Notes: generated from the sequence alone by a model not told the origin. A DNA stretch of 64,000 nt from an uncultured Lachnospiraceae bacterium (GCA_910577835.1 CAJTOU010000001.1:129151-193150); one strand, 5' to 3'; shown: positions 54,095-63,703, counted from the first letter of the stretch. Program-made: numbers and translations.

Positions 54095-55840
54095 TTATTT
54101 CTGATTCGGCAGCAGAGAAATTGCATCAAATTTACAATTCTTCTGACATAATCCGCATCCATTACACATCACTTCATCTATTTTTACTGTTCCGTCCTCT
54201 GTTTTCGACATTGCCGGACATCCGGAATTCATGCACATACCACATTTTCTGCATTTTTCTGTATCTACAACACAGGTTCCTTTTGGAACAAAGGATTTTA
54301 ATAACGCGCATGGACTTTTTGTAATAATCACAGAAACATCTTCTCTTGCGGTTTCTCTTTTAATTATCTTCTCCAATTCATCAATATCAAAGGCGTCCAC
54401 CTCATATACATGCTCAATTCCCATTGCTTTGCACAGCTGATAAATATTAATTGCGTAGGTGGTTTCCCCTTTCAGGGTTTTTCCGGTTGCCGGATGGTCC
54501 TGATGTCCAGTCATTCCTGTGGTAGAATTATCCAGAATCATAACGGTTCCCGTCGCTTTATTATATACCATATTCATCAGAGAATTAACTCCGGTATGTA
54601 AAAATGTGGAATCTCCAATTAATGCGACCCAGTTTTTGATAAAATCCTTTCCTTTCGCCATTTCCATTCCATGAAGAGTGGAAATACTTGCTCCCATACA
54701 GACATTGATATCCATAACGCCAAGTGGTTCAACGGCTCCAAGTGTATAGCATCCAATATCTCCTGCGCCGTGAATTTTCAGCTTTTTAAGAACTGAAAAT
54801 ACGCTTCTATGCGGACAGCCCGGACAGAGAATCGGCGGTCTTGCAGGTACTTCGGCAGCACTGGCATACTCTGGTGTTTGTCCCAGAACAGCCTGTCTTA
54901 TCATATTTGCGCTGTATTCTCCCTGAATGGTAAAGATTTCCTTTCCAATACAGGAAATGCCCCATGATTTCACCTGTTCTTCAATTACAGGCTCCAATTC
55001 TTCCACAATATATAATTTATCTACCTTGGCGGCAAAATCCTGAATTAATTTTTTTGGAAGCGGATGAACAAGTCCAAGTTTTAAAACGGAAGCGTTTGGA
55101 AGTGCTTCTTTTACATACTGATATGGTATACCGCTGGTAATAACACCAATGGAGGTATCTGAATATTCTGTTTTATTGATTTCCATTTCTGATGCATCTT
55201 TAGCAAGCTGGTTCATCATCTGTTCTACGATAATATGACGTTTTTTTGCCATACCCGGCATCATTACATTTTTGGATATATCACGTATATATGGTTTATC
55301 CTTGATTTCCATTCTCTCTTCGAGATTGACAATTCCCTGTGAATGTGCAAGCCTTGTAGTAGAACGCACCATAACAACTGTATCATATTTTTCGCTGATG
55401 TCAAACGCAAGCTTTGTAAAAATTCTTGCTTCCTCACTGTCTGACGGTTCCAGAACAGGAACAACTGCTGCTCTTGCCACCATACGTGAATCTTGTTCGT
55501 TTTGAGAACTGTACAGTCCGGGGTCATCAGCAGCTATAAGAACAAGCCCTCCATTTACACCGCTGTATGAAACAGAATACAAAGGGTCTGCCGCTACATT
55601 TACACCTACATGCTTCATGGATGCCACAGCCCGTACTCCTGATTTTGATGCGCCGATAGCTACTTCCATAGCCACCTTTTCATTTGGTGCCCATTCTGCA
55701 TATATTTCATCATATTTCGCTATATTTTCACTGATTTCCGTGCTTGGAGTTCCCGGATAGGCAGAGGAAACCTTTACTCCCGCTTCGTAGGCGCCCCTTG
55801 CAATTGCCGCATTTCCAAGCATTATTGTCTGTCTGCTCAT
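54095..55840 (-). CDS. iorA: Indolepyruvate ferredoxin oxidoreductase, alpha subunit
   Basis: 581 residues. N-terminal pyrimidine-binding domain (GNAAIARGAYEAGVKVSSAYPGTPSTEI), central domain, C-terminal TPP-binding domain (CPGCPHRSVFSVLKKL, IGDSTFLHTGVNSL, DNSTTGMTGHQDHP), and two [4Fe-4S] clusters at the end: CRKCGMCMNSGCPAM and CNGCGLCQKNC. Aromatic amino-acid degradation from Phe, Tyr or Trp via their 2-oxoacids. Single operon with iorB. Confidence 0.97.
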   Translation of the reverse strand: MSRQTIMLGNAAIARGAYEAGVKVSSAYPGTPSTEISENIAKYDEIYAEWAPNEKVAMEVAIGASKSGVRAVASMKHVGVNVAADPLYSVSYSGVNGGLVLIAADDPGLYSSQNEQDSRMVARAAVVPVLEPSDSEEARIFTKLAFDISEKYDTVVMVRSTTRLAHSQGIVNLEERMEIKDKPYIRDISKNVMMPGMAKKRHIIVEQMMNQLAKDASEMEINKTEYSDTSIGVITSGIPYQYVKEALPNASVLKLGLVHPLPKKLIQDFAAKVDKLYIVEELEPVIEEQVKSWGISCIGKEIFTIQGEYSANMIRQAVLGQTPEYASAAEVPARPPILCPGCPHRSVFSVLKKLKIHGAGDIGCYTLGAVEPLGVMDINVCMGASISTLHGMEMAKGKDFIKNWVALIGDSTFLHTGVNSLMNMVYNKATGTVMILDNSTTGMTGHQDHPATGKTLKGETTYAINIYQLCKAMGIEHVYEVDAFDIDELEKIIKRETAREDVSVIITKSPCALLKSFVPKGTCVVDTEKCRKCGMCMNSGCPAMSKTEDGTVKIDEVMCNGCGLCQKNCKFDAISLLPNQK

Positions 55841-55897
55841 TCTTTTATCCTTTCCTGTTATATCTTATCTATTGTTTTGTTAATGAATTATTTTCAT

Positions 55898-55926
55898 ATC
55901 ATATCATAAGCTATATATTTTGTAAA
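55898..55926 (-). promoter_or_regulatory. Promoter of iorAB
   Basis: Minus-strand TTTACA (55921-55926), 17 bp, TATGAT (55898-55903), about 58 bp before iorA. The rest of the 55841-56166 gap is AT-rich and holds no gene. Confidence 0.6.
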
Positions 55927-56166
55927 TGTTTTATTTTAGCAGAAAAATGTCTGTAAATATTTGCTATTACTGTAAGGAAATATAAAATAATTTTAGCAGT
56001 TTTGTTGCTTTTTCAGATACCACAATAAATAAAAAAGATATGAAATATAAGAAAAAAATACAAATTTACTTCTGTAAAATAAATAGTAAATCTGTATCTT
56101 TCTATTCTTGGCTGTTTCTTTTTAATAGTCAGCATAATTAAATTCTGGTTTATTATATGGCACATA

Positions 56167-56403
56167 TTAACTGTATGTTTTCACAGTATAAACTCTTTCA
56201 TCATCTGCCAGCGCATCAAAAATATTTTGTAATTCTGCGATTGCCAGTTTTTCTTCCTCAAAGAATCCAAGAGGAATAATTCCTTCAAGGTCTGTTGCTC
56301 CCTGAATTATATATTTTTGCGATTTTCCACCTCCAAAATTTTTTGTTACATTTATCTTATTGCAATTACAGATAATCTTTTTATCCTGCGACATAATATA
56401 CAT
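56167..56403 (-). CDS. Small hypothetical protein
   Basis: 78 residues: CNCNKINVTKNFGGGKSQKYIIQG, then PLGFFEEEKLAIAELQNIFDALADDERVYTV. Soluble; the N-terminal CNC could bind metal. Not recognised. Start at 56403 (GGAG 12 nt upstream) or the next in-frame ATG at 56394. Single gene between iorA and the SDR. Confidence 0.6.
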   Translation of the reverse strand: MYIMSQDKKIICNCNKINVTKNFGGGKSQKYIIQGATDLEGIIPLGFFEEEKLAIAELQNIFDALADDERVYTVKTYS

Positions 56404-56501
56404 AACTCACGATTTCTCCATTCTGTTATTTTTCTTTATCTATGCATTATTTTTTTCTATAATGATTCCACTGTAATCATTCCACTGTATTCTTATAACT
56501 T

Positions 56502-57263
56502 TTATGGTCTTAATCCGCTTCCGCCCTGCAAAGTAATTGTTTCTCCTGTAATATAAGAGGCATCATCCGATGCAAGAAATACACATACCTTTCCAATATC
56601 ATTTTCCGGGTCGGCAAAATGTCCAAGCGGAATTCCCTGAATGGTCTTGTCATACAAATCAGGATATGCCTGTTTCCATTGTTCAAGGCTTTCTGTCATG
56701 GCAAGAGGACAAATTACATTTACATTAATTCCGTCTGGTCCCCATTCTGCTGCGGCTACTCTTGACAGTCCACGGATGCCTTCTTTTGCGGCCGCATAAG
56801 ATGACTGGCCAAGTTTTCCAAATAATCCTGCACCGGAAGCGAAATTGATTACAGAACCTTTTGATTCCTTGAGATATGGATAACATGTTCTCATATAGAA
56901 AAATACCGCATATAAACCAGAATAAACAGCAAGGTCAAAATCTTCTTTTGTATGGTCTGCCAGCATAACTCCTGATTTTGAGACCTGTGCATTGTTTACT
57001 AATGTGTCAATATGACCGAATTTTTCTACGGCTTTTTTTACAACATTTTCCACAGCTTCTTCATTTCCGCCGTCTGCTGTAACAGGAAGAACTTCTATTT
57101 TAAATTCTTTTTCAAGTACTTCTTTTGCATTTAAAAGCCTTGATTCTGTTCTTCCAGTAAGGACCAGATTGGCTCCTTCTTTTGCAAATGCTCTTGCAAG
57201 GCCAAAACCTATGCCTTTTCCACCGCCTGTAATAATGGCTGTTTTTCCATCTAATTTGCCCAT
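56502..57263 (-). CDS. SDR family oxidoreductase (FabG-like)
   Basis: 253 residues. Cofactor motif ITGGGKGIGFGLARAF, NNAQ, catalytic Ser in INFASGAGLFG, and active-site SYAAAKEGIRGLSR; C-terminal GETITLQGGSGL. 3-oxoacyl-ACP reductase-like or alcohol dehydrogenase; no fatty-acid genes adjoin, so substrate open. Strong GGAGG site. Confidence 0.92.
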   Translation of the reverse strand: MGKLDGKTAIITGGGKGIGFGLARAFAKEGANLVLTGRTESRLLNAKEVLEKEFKIEVLPVTADGGNEEAVENVVKKAVEKFGHIDTLVNNAQVSKSGVMLADHTKEDFDLAVYSGLYAVFFYMRTCYPYLKESKGSVINFASGAGLFGKLGQSSYAAAKEGIRGLSRVAAAEWGPDGINVNVICPLAMTESLEQWKQAYPDLYDKTIQGIPLGHFADPENDIGKVCVFLASDDASYITGETITLQGGSGLRP

Positions 57264-57400
57264 AATTACCTCCGTTTATTATTTATTTTAATTCATGATA
57301 CGGTTAGAATAGCACAGAGAGAAAAGAAAGTCAATGAGGTTGGAAAAATTGGGAAAAATTTTACTGCTTTATAATCGGAGCTTATAATTTTTGGCAATTC

Positions 57401-57428
57401 TTGACAAATCTGTTTTTCATATTACAAT
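57401..57428 (+). promoter_or_regulatory. Promoter retained before the PfkB remnant
   Basis: TTGACA (57401-57406), 16 bp, TACAAT (57423-57428), about 44 bp before the remnant's ATG. Confidence 0.6.
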
Positions 57429-57471
57429 CAAAATTACAGAAGGTTTCGTAAATAAAAGAAGGTGAAATATT

Positions 57472-57624
57472 ATGATAAAACATGCAAATTTTATTATTAT
57501 AGGTGCTGCTATCCTTGATATTTTGGTACAACCTGTTACTTCAGAGGTATTTTTCAAAGGTTCAGTTCCGGCAGAACAGATTGCTATGTTAAATTTATTA
57601 ATATATTCTATTGATAATTATTAA
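57472..57624 (+). pseudogene. Truncated PfkB-type carbohydrate kinase (N-terminal fragment)
   Basis: Fifty codons: KHANFIIIGAAILDILVQPV, then TSEVFFKGSVPAEQIAM, matching the first strand and lid of PfkB/ribokinase-family sugar kinases, which normally continue SxGGDALNEA for ~300 residues. Here the frame instead reaches LLIYSIDNY and stops, and downstream sequence belongs to a convergent gene. It keeps a promoter and an AAGAAGGTG ribosome binding site. Interpreted as a deletion remnant. Confidence 0.65.
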
Positions 57625-57886
57625 GCAGGGCTGCCAGTGCAGAACTGCTGCTGCTTTTTAGATATTGTACTGGAATACCGCCTCTTTTTGCTTCTTTAGA
57701 AGCGGATTGAACCATTTTATGCGAAACTGTATTGGTAAACATAATTACAAGGTCAGGTGTGCCTATTTTTTTCTTAATCATACCATTTGATTTTGTAAAT
57801 ACTTTCACTTTATGTCCATATTCCTTACAGATTTCTTTATATTTTCCTTCCATACATTCGTTACCGCCGATAATCGCCAAACTCAT
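57608..57886 (-). CDS. DUF2325 domain-containing protein
   Basis: 92 residues: LAIIGGNECMEGKYKEICKEYGHKVKVF and DLVIMFTNTVSHKMVQSASKEAKRGGIPVQYLKSSS fit DUF2325, a small Rossmann-like family of unknown function. AAAGGA before ATG 57886. Its 3' end overlaps the plus-strand PfkB remnant by 17 bp. Confidence 0.88.
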   Translation of the reverse strand: MSLAIIGGNECMEGKYKEICKEYGHKVKVFTKSNGMIKKKIGTPDLVIMFTNTVSHKMVQSASKEAKRGGIPVQYLKSSSSSALAALLNNYQ

Positions 57887-58029
57887 AAATGAAATCCTTT
57901 CTATATTGAAAATTTATAATTTTTTGCATGTAGTTAGTTATGACTAATCATATAATAACTATACATGATAGAAAGAAAAAATGCAAGAGCTGTAAATGAG
58001 AAAAAATATCAATACAAGATTAACAGGTA

Positions 58030-59106
58030 TCATGATTTCTCAATTACCTTTATCTTCTTCTCTTTATATTCTCCCTCCGGCACGAATGTTTTTGAAATCC
58101 CTTCTGTAATATATATCTCCCTCTCCTCAGTAACAAAAATCGCCTCAAATCCCCCGTATTTCTTCCAATACTCTGCCGCGCCGTCAAGTCCCTTTACAAA
58201 TAACGCTGTGGACAGCGCATCACATTCCCTTCCACTATCTCCTATAATTGTTACAGAAATCAATCCCTGCTTTGCCGGCTGTCCTGTTGCCGGATTTAAA
58301 ATATGCCAGTATATTTCTCCATTGTCTCCCTTAAAAAATCTCTCATATCCACCTGAAGTTACCACTGCCTTATTTCTTATCTGTAATATTCCCATATAAC
58401 TGTCTGTATTATCTGGATTTTTGACTGCGATGTTCCATGCGCTCCCGTCAGGCTTGCTGCCAAGTGCCTGTATATTTCCTCCAAGACTTAAAATTGCACT
58501 GTTTACTCCACATTCTTTTAATACCTGTATTGCTTCATCGCCAGAATACCCTTTTGCAATTCCCCCGAAATCAATTTCCATTCCCTCCTGCAATGTCACT
58601 TTGTTTTCACTGTTTTCGATTTGTATCTTATTATATCCTGTCTTTTTTAACAGCTCTGTTATTTCCTCCTGTGATGGTATATAATAGTTGCTTGTAGTAA
58701 AGCCCCATGCCCGCAGAACCGGATAGATGGATATGTCAAATGCACCCTCAGTATTTTTGCTGATTTTCAATGTATATTCAAGCATATCCATCAATCTTTG
58801 AGAAACCTGTATTGTATTTTCTGTCCGGTTATTCACTGCATAAACTTCACTGTTCTTATCAGTAACAGAGAATGTCTTTTCAATTTCCCCTACTGTCTTT
58901 ATGGCCTTTTCAAGCCCTTCTTCTGCATTTTTTCCATATGCGGTAAATTCCATATAAGTATCCATAGCAAAAAAATCTCTTTTGTATTTTGTATCATCTG
59001 ATATATATACAGATTTATTTTTACAGCCTGTAATATAAAATACAGCTATTATAAATATAATTATTCTGACTATCCTTGTTTGTATTATTATTTTCTTCTG
59101 TCTCAT
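58030..59106 (-). CDS. apbE: FAD:protein FMN transferase (ApbE), lipoprotein
   Basis: 358 residues. Lipoprotein signal IFIIAVFYITGC with lipobox Cys near residue 28, so extracytoplasmic. ApbE core: FFAMDTYMEFTAYG, EGAFDISIYPVLRAWGF, EIDFGGIAKGYSGDEA, LSLGGNIQALG, and WHILNPATGQPAKQGLISVTIIG. Attaches FMN covalently to flavoproteins such as Rnf/Nqr subunits; no such target gene is in the window. Confidence 0.95.
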   Translation of the reverse strand: MRQKKIIIQTRIVRIIIFIIAVFYITGCKNKSVYISDDTKYKRDFFAMDTYMEFTAYGKNAEEGLEKAIKTVGEIEKTFSVTDKNSEVYAVNNRTENTIQVSQRLMDMLEYTLKISKNTEGAFDISIYPVLRAWGFTTSNYYIPSQEEITELLKKTGYNKIQIENSENKVTLQEGMEIDFGGIAKGYSGDEAIQVLKECGVNSAILSLGGNIQALGSKPDGSAWNIAVKNPDNTDSYMGILQIRNKAVVTSGGYERFFKGDNGEIYWHILNPATGQPAKQGLISVTIIGDSGRECDALSTALFVKGLDGAAEYWKKYGGFEAIFVTEEREIYITEGISKTFVPEGEYKEKKIKVIEKS

Positions 59107-59163
59107 TGTTTCTCCTGCTTTAATAGTTTCTTCCGTTTCACTATCTGTATTGCCTGCTTGCTT

Positions 59164-59934
59164 TTATCCAAGTGCCACATCCAATGCCATCATAAGTACA
59201 AATCCCACAGCGAAGCTGATTGTTCCAATATTGGTATGTTCTCCTTCCACTGCTTCAGGTATTAATTCCTCTACCACTACATAAATCATGGCTCCAGCAG
59301 CAAACGAAAGCAGATAGGGCAGCAGAGGTATTAAAAAGCCTGACAGCCAGATAGTGAGCACTGCTCCGACAGGCTCTACCACACCGGACAACATTCCATA
59401 CATAAAAGCCTTTTTCTTGCTTAATCCCGCTGCACATACAGGCATTGAAATAATAGCTCCCTCCGGAAGGTTTTGTATGGCAATTCCAATCGAAAGCGCA
59501 AATGCTCCCATAACAGTAATCAGTTCACTGTCTGCCAGCATTCCCGCAAAAACTGCCCCTACTGCCATTCCTTCCGGAATATTGTGGAGCGTGACAGCCA
59601 GTATCAGCATGGAAGATTTTTTCAATGAAGTCTTTGGACCCTCCGGCTTTTCTTCATTTACATGTAAATGTGGAATTAATCTGTCCAAAAACAGTAAAAA
59701 TGCAATCCCAAACATCATTCCCGCCGCCGCTGGCAGAAAAGCAAGCTTTCCCAAATTTTCTGCCATATCCATAGACGGAATCAGCAGTGACCAGACAGAG
59801 GCGGCAACCATTACACCTGCGGCAAAGCCTGATAGTATTTTCTGTAATGTTATATTCATGGCCTTCTGCATAAAAAATACGCAGGCAGCACCAAGCGTTG
59901 TTCCTATAAACGGTATCATAATTCCTAGCAACAT
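59164..59934 (-). CDS. ZIP family metal transporter
   Basis: 256 residues, eight predicted membrane helices. Metal-site motifs in helices IV and V: LHNIPEGMAVGAVFAG and IAIQNLPEGAIISMP. A short cytosolic loop includes HLHVNEEKPEG. Imports Zn or Fe (ZupT-like). Upstream minus-strand ATAATGATAATAATG resembles a Fur-type site; speculative. GGAGG 10 nt before ATG. Confidence 0.92.
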   Translation of the reverse strand: MLLGIMIPFIGTTLGAACVFFMQKAMNITLQKILSGFAAGVMVAASVWSLLIPSMDMAENLGKLAFLPAAAGMMFGIAFLLFLDRLIPHLHVNEEKPEGPKTSLKKSSMLILAVTLHNIPEGMAVGAVFAGMLADSELITVMGAFALSIGIAIQNLPEGAIISMPVCAAGLSKKKAFMYGMLSGVVEPVGAVLTIWLSGFLIPLLPYLLSFAAGAMIYVVVEELIPEAVEGEHTNIGTISFAVGFVLMMALDVALG

Positions 59935-60202
59935 TTTTTATGCACCTCCATTACTTACATTATTATCATTATATGAGTAAGTATACCTTTTGTTCTGTAA
60001 CAAAAGCAGAAATTATCAAATTGCAAACCAAATTTGTCATTGCAAATTTTCGATTTATACTATATTCTTATAACTATAAGAACTATCATACAAAATTTTA
60101 TTTCATTTTTCAACTGTATTATTAAGAAGAGTATTTGTGGCACTCAAATTATCTGCCAATATTTTTTGTACTTTGTCTGTAAATTATATATTATAGACAG
60201 TA

Positions 60203-60240
60203 ATTTTGTATGAAAAACGAAATTGTTTTTCATACAAAAT
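60203..60240 (+). promoter_or_regulatory. Palindromic operator candidate upstream of GH43 gene
   Basis: Perfect 16-bp arms ATTTTGTATGAAAAAC (60203-60218) and GTTTTTCATACAAAAT (60225-60240) around GAAATT. It ends 56 bp before the GH43 start. A related CATACAAAATTTTA occurs at about 60089. Probably a regulator binding site. The rest of the 59935-60296 gap shows no gene. Confidence 0.6.
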
Positions 60241-60296
60241 GCATTTCTGAAAAATGGAAATAACAATTTTTAATGAAAAAAGAAAAGAGGTTAATT

Positions 60297-61790
60297 ATGA
60301 GCACAACACTTAAAAATCCAATTTTTTGGTCAGACGTTCCTGATGTAGATGTACTGCGACATGGCAGCAATTTTTATATGGTAAGCACTACCATGCATGT
60401 ACTTCCCGGCTGTCCGATTATGAAATCCACAGACCTTGTAAACTGGGAAATTCAGTCTTATATTTTTGACTGCGTAGATGACAATTCCATGTATCGGCTG
60501 GAAAATAAAAATTCAAATGGTGTTTACGGCAGAGGTCAGTGGGCAACAAGCCTGAGATTTCATGACGGTGTATTTTATGCCTGCTTTGTCTGCAATGAAA
60601 TGAAAAAAACTTATATTTATTACACAAAGGATATTGAATCCGGTAATTGGGACAGGCATATTTTGGACGGAATTTATCACGACCCTTCTCTGCTGTTTGA
60701 TGACGGTCGGCTTTTTATCTTTTATAACTGTGGAGATATAAAAATTACAGAATTAAATCCAGATGCTTCAGGCATAAAGGAAGGAGGCATAAATCAGCCT
60801 CTGTTCTCCACGCCTAAGGTAAATATGGGGCTTCGCTGCGAAGGGTGTCACGCATATAAAATAAACGGATATTATTATCTGATATTTATTGAATGGCCGA
60901 AAGACGGAAATAAAAGACGGCGTGAAGTATGCTACCGTTCCAAAGAGCTGCTTGGACCTTATGAGAGAAAAGTTGTGATGGATGATGATATGGGATATCA
61001 TAATAAGGGCGTTGCACAGGGTGCTATCTTTGATGATGAAAATGGAAACTGGTATTCCATGCTGTTTCAGGACCATGATGCCGTAGGACGTATTCCGTGT
61101 ATTATGCCTGTTACATGGGAAGACGGCTGGCCGGTGTTTGGCATTGACGGAAAAGTTCCTCTTGAATGGGAGGTTCCGTTTGAAGAATCCGCTCATTTTG
61201 ATATGGTTATCAGTGATGATTTTAACCATTCGGAAAATTCGCTTGCAAATCAGTGGCAATGGAATCATGCGCCGGATAACAAGTTCTGGTCCTTTACAGA
61301 AAGGCCGGGATATTTAAGGCTGACAACAGGAAGTCTCAGAGATGATGTATTATTTGCAAGAAATACACTGACACAAAGAACAGAGGGTCCTTCCTGTCAG
61401 GCTACTGTAACAGCGGAGCTTTCCGGTATGAAAGACGGTGACTTCTGCGGACTGATTGCACTGCAGAGCAATTATGGAACTGTTGGAATAAAAGCGGAAA
61501 ATGGAAAAAAATATATGATTATCACAACGAAAAACGGCGAACAGGAATGTCTGGAATTTGAAAATAACGTTGTATATCTGAGAATCCATTTTGATTATGA
61601 GGACAGTCGTGATATTGCAGAATTTTTCTACTCTGTTGATGGAGTAAATTTTATAAAAACTGGCAGAGAACTTAAAATGCTGTATACTCTGGACCATTTT
61701 ATGGGGTACAGAATTGGTATTTTTAATTATGCATCAAAGGAAACAGGCGGATATGTTGATTTTAAGAATTTTGAATATCAGAGATTTTAA
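60297..61790 (+). CDS. Glycoside hydrolase family 43 protein
   Basis: 497 residues from ATG 60297 (MSTTLKNPIFWSDVPDVDVLR), with AGAGG 6 nt upstream. Five-blade propeller of GH43: catalytic Asp near DVPDVDVLRHGSNFYMVSTT, HDPSLLFDDGRLFIFYNCG, and general-acid Glu in LRCEGCHAYKINGYYYLIF. C-terminal ~190 residues form a GH43_C2-like beta-sandwich (SDDFNHSENSLANQWQWNHAP). Beta-xylosidase or alpha-arabinofuranosidase; intracellular. Confidence 0.92.
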   Translation: MSTTLKNPIFWSDVPDVDVLRHGSNFYMVSTTMHVLPGCPIMKSTDLVNWEIQSYIFDCVDDNSMYRLENKNSNGVYGRGQWATSLRFHDGVFYACFVCNEMKKTYIYYTKDIESGNWDRHILDGIYHDPSLLFDDGRLFIFYNCGDIKITELNPDASGIKEGGINQPLFSTPKVNMGLRCEGCHAYKINGYYYLIFIEWPKDGNKRRREVCYRSKELLGPYERKVVMDDDMGYHNKGVAQGAIFDDENGNWYSMLFQDHDAVGRIPCIMPVTWEDGWPVFGIDGKVPLEWEVPFEESAHFDMVISDDFNHSENSLANQWQWNHAPDNKFWSFTERPGYLRLTTGSLRDDVLFARNTLTQRTEGPSCQATVTAELSGMKDGDFCGLIALQSNYGTVGIKAENGKKYMIITTKNGEQECLEFENNVVYLRIHFDYEDSRDIAEFFYSVDGVNFIKTGRELKMLYTLDHFMGYRIGIFNYASKETGGYVDFKNFEYQRF

Positions 61791-62061
61791 AATTTTTATT
61801 GTCAGTGCGACAGCCCCATTTCATTTTTTGTTAAATGGTAATTATAGCTTTTGTAATAATTGAATATTTTGACTGCCTATAAATATTGTCAACTACTGGT
61901 TGAATTGGTTTATTAAATTCTCTTTTTGCGTTATTGTAATCTCTTTTTGATTATATTAATATCAAATTACACAACGCAGCGGGTGATAATAAAATTAAAA
62001 CAGAATAAATACTGTTACAATACGTATTGACTGTATCATTCAGGAAAAGAGGAAAGAATAA

Positions 62062-62886
62062 ATGGAGAATTTAAAAATAGGTGAAATAATAAGTAAAAAA
62101 CGCAAGGAAGCAGGTCTTACTCAAAATCAGCTTGCTAAACTGCTCAATATTTCATTTCAGGCAGTATCAAAATGGGAAAACAGTACGACATGTCCTGATA
62201 TTGTGATTCTTCCAAAGCTGGCAGCAGCACTTCACACAACAGTTGACGCACTGCTTGGTTATACCAGTGTGGTTACAGATTATGACGAAAGATACAGAAA
62301 TGAAGGGTATTATTGGGGACTTATGCCAAATCGTATCTGTTATGATATTATGAAAATTATCCCTCCAGTAAAACCATATCGTGTATTGGATATAGGCTGC
62401 GGCGAGGGCAAAGATGCTGTTTTCTTTGCCAAATGCGGATATGACATAACTGCATTTGATATATCTGAACAGGGAATTGAAAAAGCAAAAAGACTGGCCG
62501 AGCATAATAAAGTTGAAATCAATTTTTTTAAGGCTGATATCTTGGATTACCGCCCTGATACCGAGTTTGATATTATATTCAGCAGTGGGGTATTTCATTT
62601 TCTTCCAGATGATAAACGAAATGAAATTTGTTCCGTCTTGAAAGCACATACCAAAAAAAATGGAATAAATGCATTGAACGTGTTTGTCAAAAAGCCTTTT
62701 ATTACCCGTGCACCGGATAAAACAAGAGATGAGAGTAAAAGACATCCCTAGTGTTCAGGGGAGCTGTTTCACTATTATCATGACTGGATGTTTCATATCT
62801 GCAAAGAAGAAATCTTTGACTGTAACAGTGGTGGCATACCACATAAACACTGTATGAATACATTAATTGCACAGAAAATGGAATGA
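62062..62886 (+). pseudogene. XRE HTH - SAM methyltransferase fusion interrupted by in-frame amber codon
   Basis: 274 codons in one frame with a TAG at 62749-62751. Residues 1-~65: XRE helix-turn-helix (LTQNQLAKLLNISFQAVSKWENSTTCPDI). Residues ~75-215: class I methyltransferase (VLDIGCGEGKDAVFFAKCG, FDISEQGIEKAK, DIIFSSGVFHFLP). The codons after the TAG (SGELFHYYHDWMFHICKEEI, then FDCNSGGIPH) continue the TehB-like C-terminus in the same frame to TGA at 62884. Without read-through the product ends after 229 residues. Region just before the TAG looks scrambled, suggesting a mutation patch. Confidence 0.75.
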
Positions 62887-63059
62887 AAGTTTGATAAATC
62901 TGATATATTTTCTGGTAAAATTGGTAGAATATAGAAAAATATACCTGTGCCAATATAGAATAAAATAATTATAATACCAGAAATACAGTAGAATATTTGA
63001 TTTTATATAATTTCATATTAAAAAATAAAAACACTCAAATTCTGTATAATAAAATAAAA

Positions 63060-63110
63060 ACCCTCTTGTCAATAATAATATTGCTGCTCATTTATTATTG
63101 ACAAGAGGGT
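63060..63110 (-). terminator. Terminator of the two small membrane-protein genes
   Basis: Nineteen-bp perfect stem ACCCTCTTGTCAATAATAA with its complement, 13-nt loop; on the minus strand followed by TTTTTATTTTATT. Confidence 0.9.
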
Positions 63111-63127
63111 CAATGTTAATATCAAAC

Positions 63128-63493
63128 TTATTCTTCTATCTTCCTCCAAAAATAAATAACTTTATACCATATCACCTCAAAAATCAAACAAATTAAAATT
63201 CCCCAAAAAGAAATTTTATCTTCCACAACCTTCATCGCTCCAAAACAAATTACTGTACAAACCGGCACCAGTATCCAACCTTTTTTATTCTTTACCGAAA
63301 TTGTATAAAACGCTGAAATCCCCATTCCCGCCATAGGCCAGAACACAAATTCCAAAAATTCCACTATGCCAAACCAGCCATCTCCCCCGTCTTCAAACTG
63401 CATTAAAATCACAGGAATTACAAGAAAACATATGAAACATAAACCAATCATAAAAATATTATTTTTTATCTTTTTTTCGATATGCTTTTTCAT
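63128..63493 (-). CDS. Small integral membrane protein, unknown function
   Basis: 121 residues, about four membrane helices (MIGLCFICFLVIPVILM, then FVFWPMAGMGISAFYTI, ILVPVCTVICFGAMKV, and FWGILICLIFEVIWY). Not recognised. GGAGG 7 nt before ATG 63493, which lies within the upstream small gene (35-bp overlap), implying coupling. Confidence 0.7.
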   Translation of the reverse strand: MKKHIEKKIKNNIFMIGLCFICFLVIPVILMQFEDGGDGWFGIVEFLEFVFWPMAGMGISAFYTISVKNKKGWILVPVCTVICFGAMKVVEDKISFWGILICLIFEVIWYKVIYFWRKIEE

Positions 63494-63641
63494 ATTCTTT
63501 CCTCCGGCCGCAGCCCATGCAGTCTGTACAATTCATTCCACACGAGCCGCAGCCCTTTCCTCTTTTTTTATACATAAAAATAATCCCTGATACAAACCAT
63601 ACACTCAAAACGGCGATAATAAACATACTTAAAATATCCAT
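63459..63641 (-). CDS. FeoB-associated Cys-rich membrane protein
   Basis: 60 residues: one membrane helix (MFIIAVLSVWFVSGIIFMY) then a Cys-rich cytoplasmic tail CGSCGMNCTDCMGCGRRKE. Family members sit next to feoB in many Firmicutes and are thought to act in Fe(II) uptake; no feoB is in this window. AGAGG before ATG. Confidence 0.85.
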   Translation of the reverse strand: MDILSMFIIAVLSVWFVSGIIFMYKKRGKGCGSCGMNCTDCMGCGRRKEYEKAYRKKDKK

Positions 63642-63703
63642 ATCATCCTCTTAAAAAATTAAAACAATATTCAAACTGTTTCTCAGACAAATTCAACCAA
63701 TAT

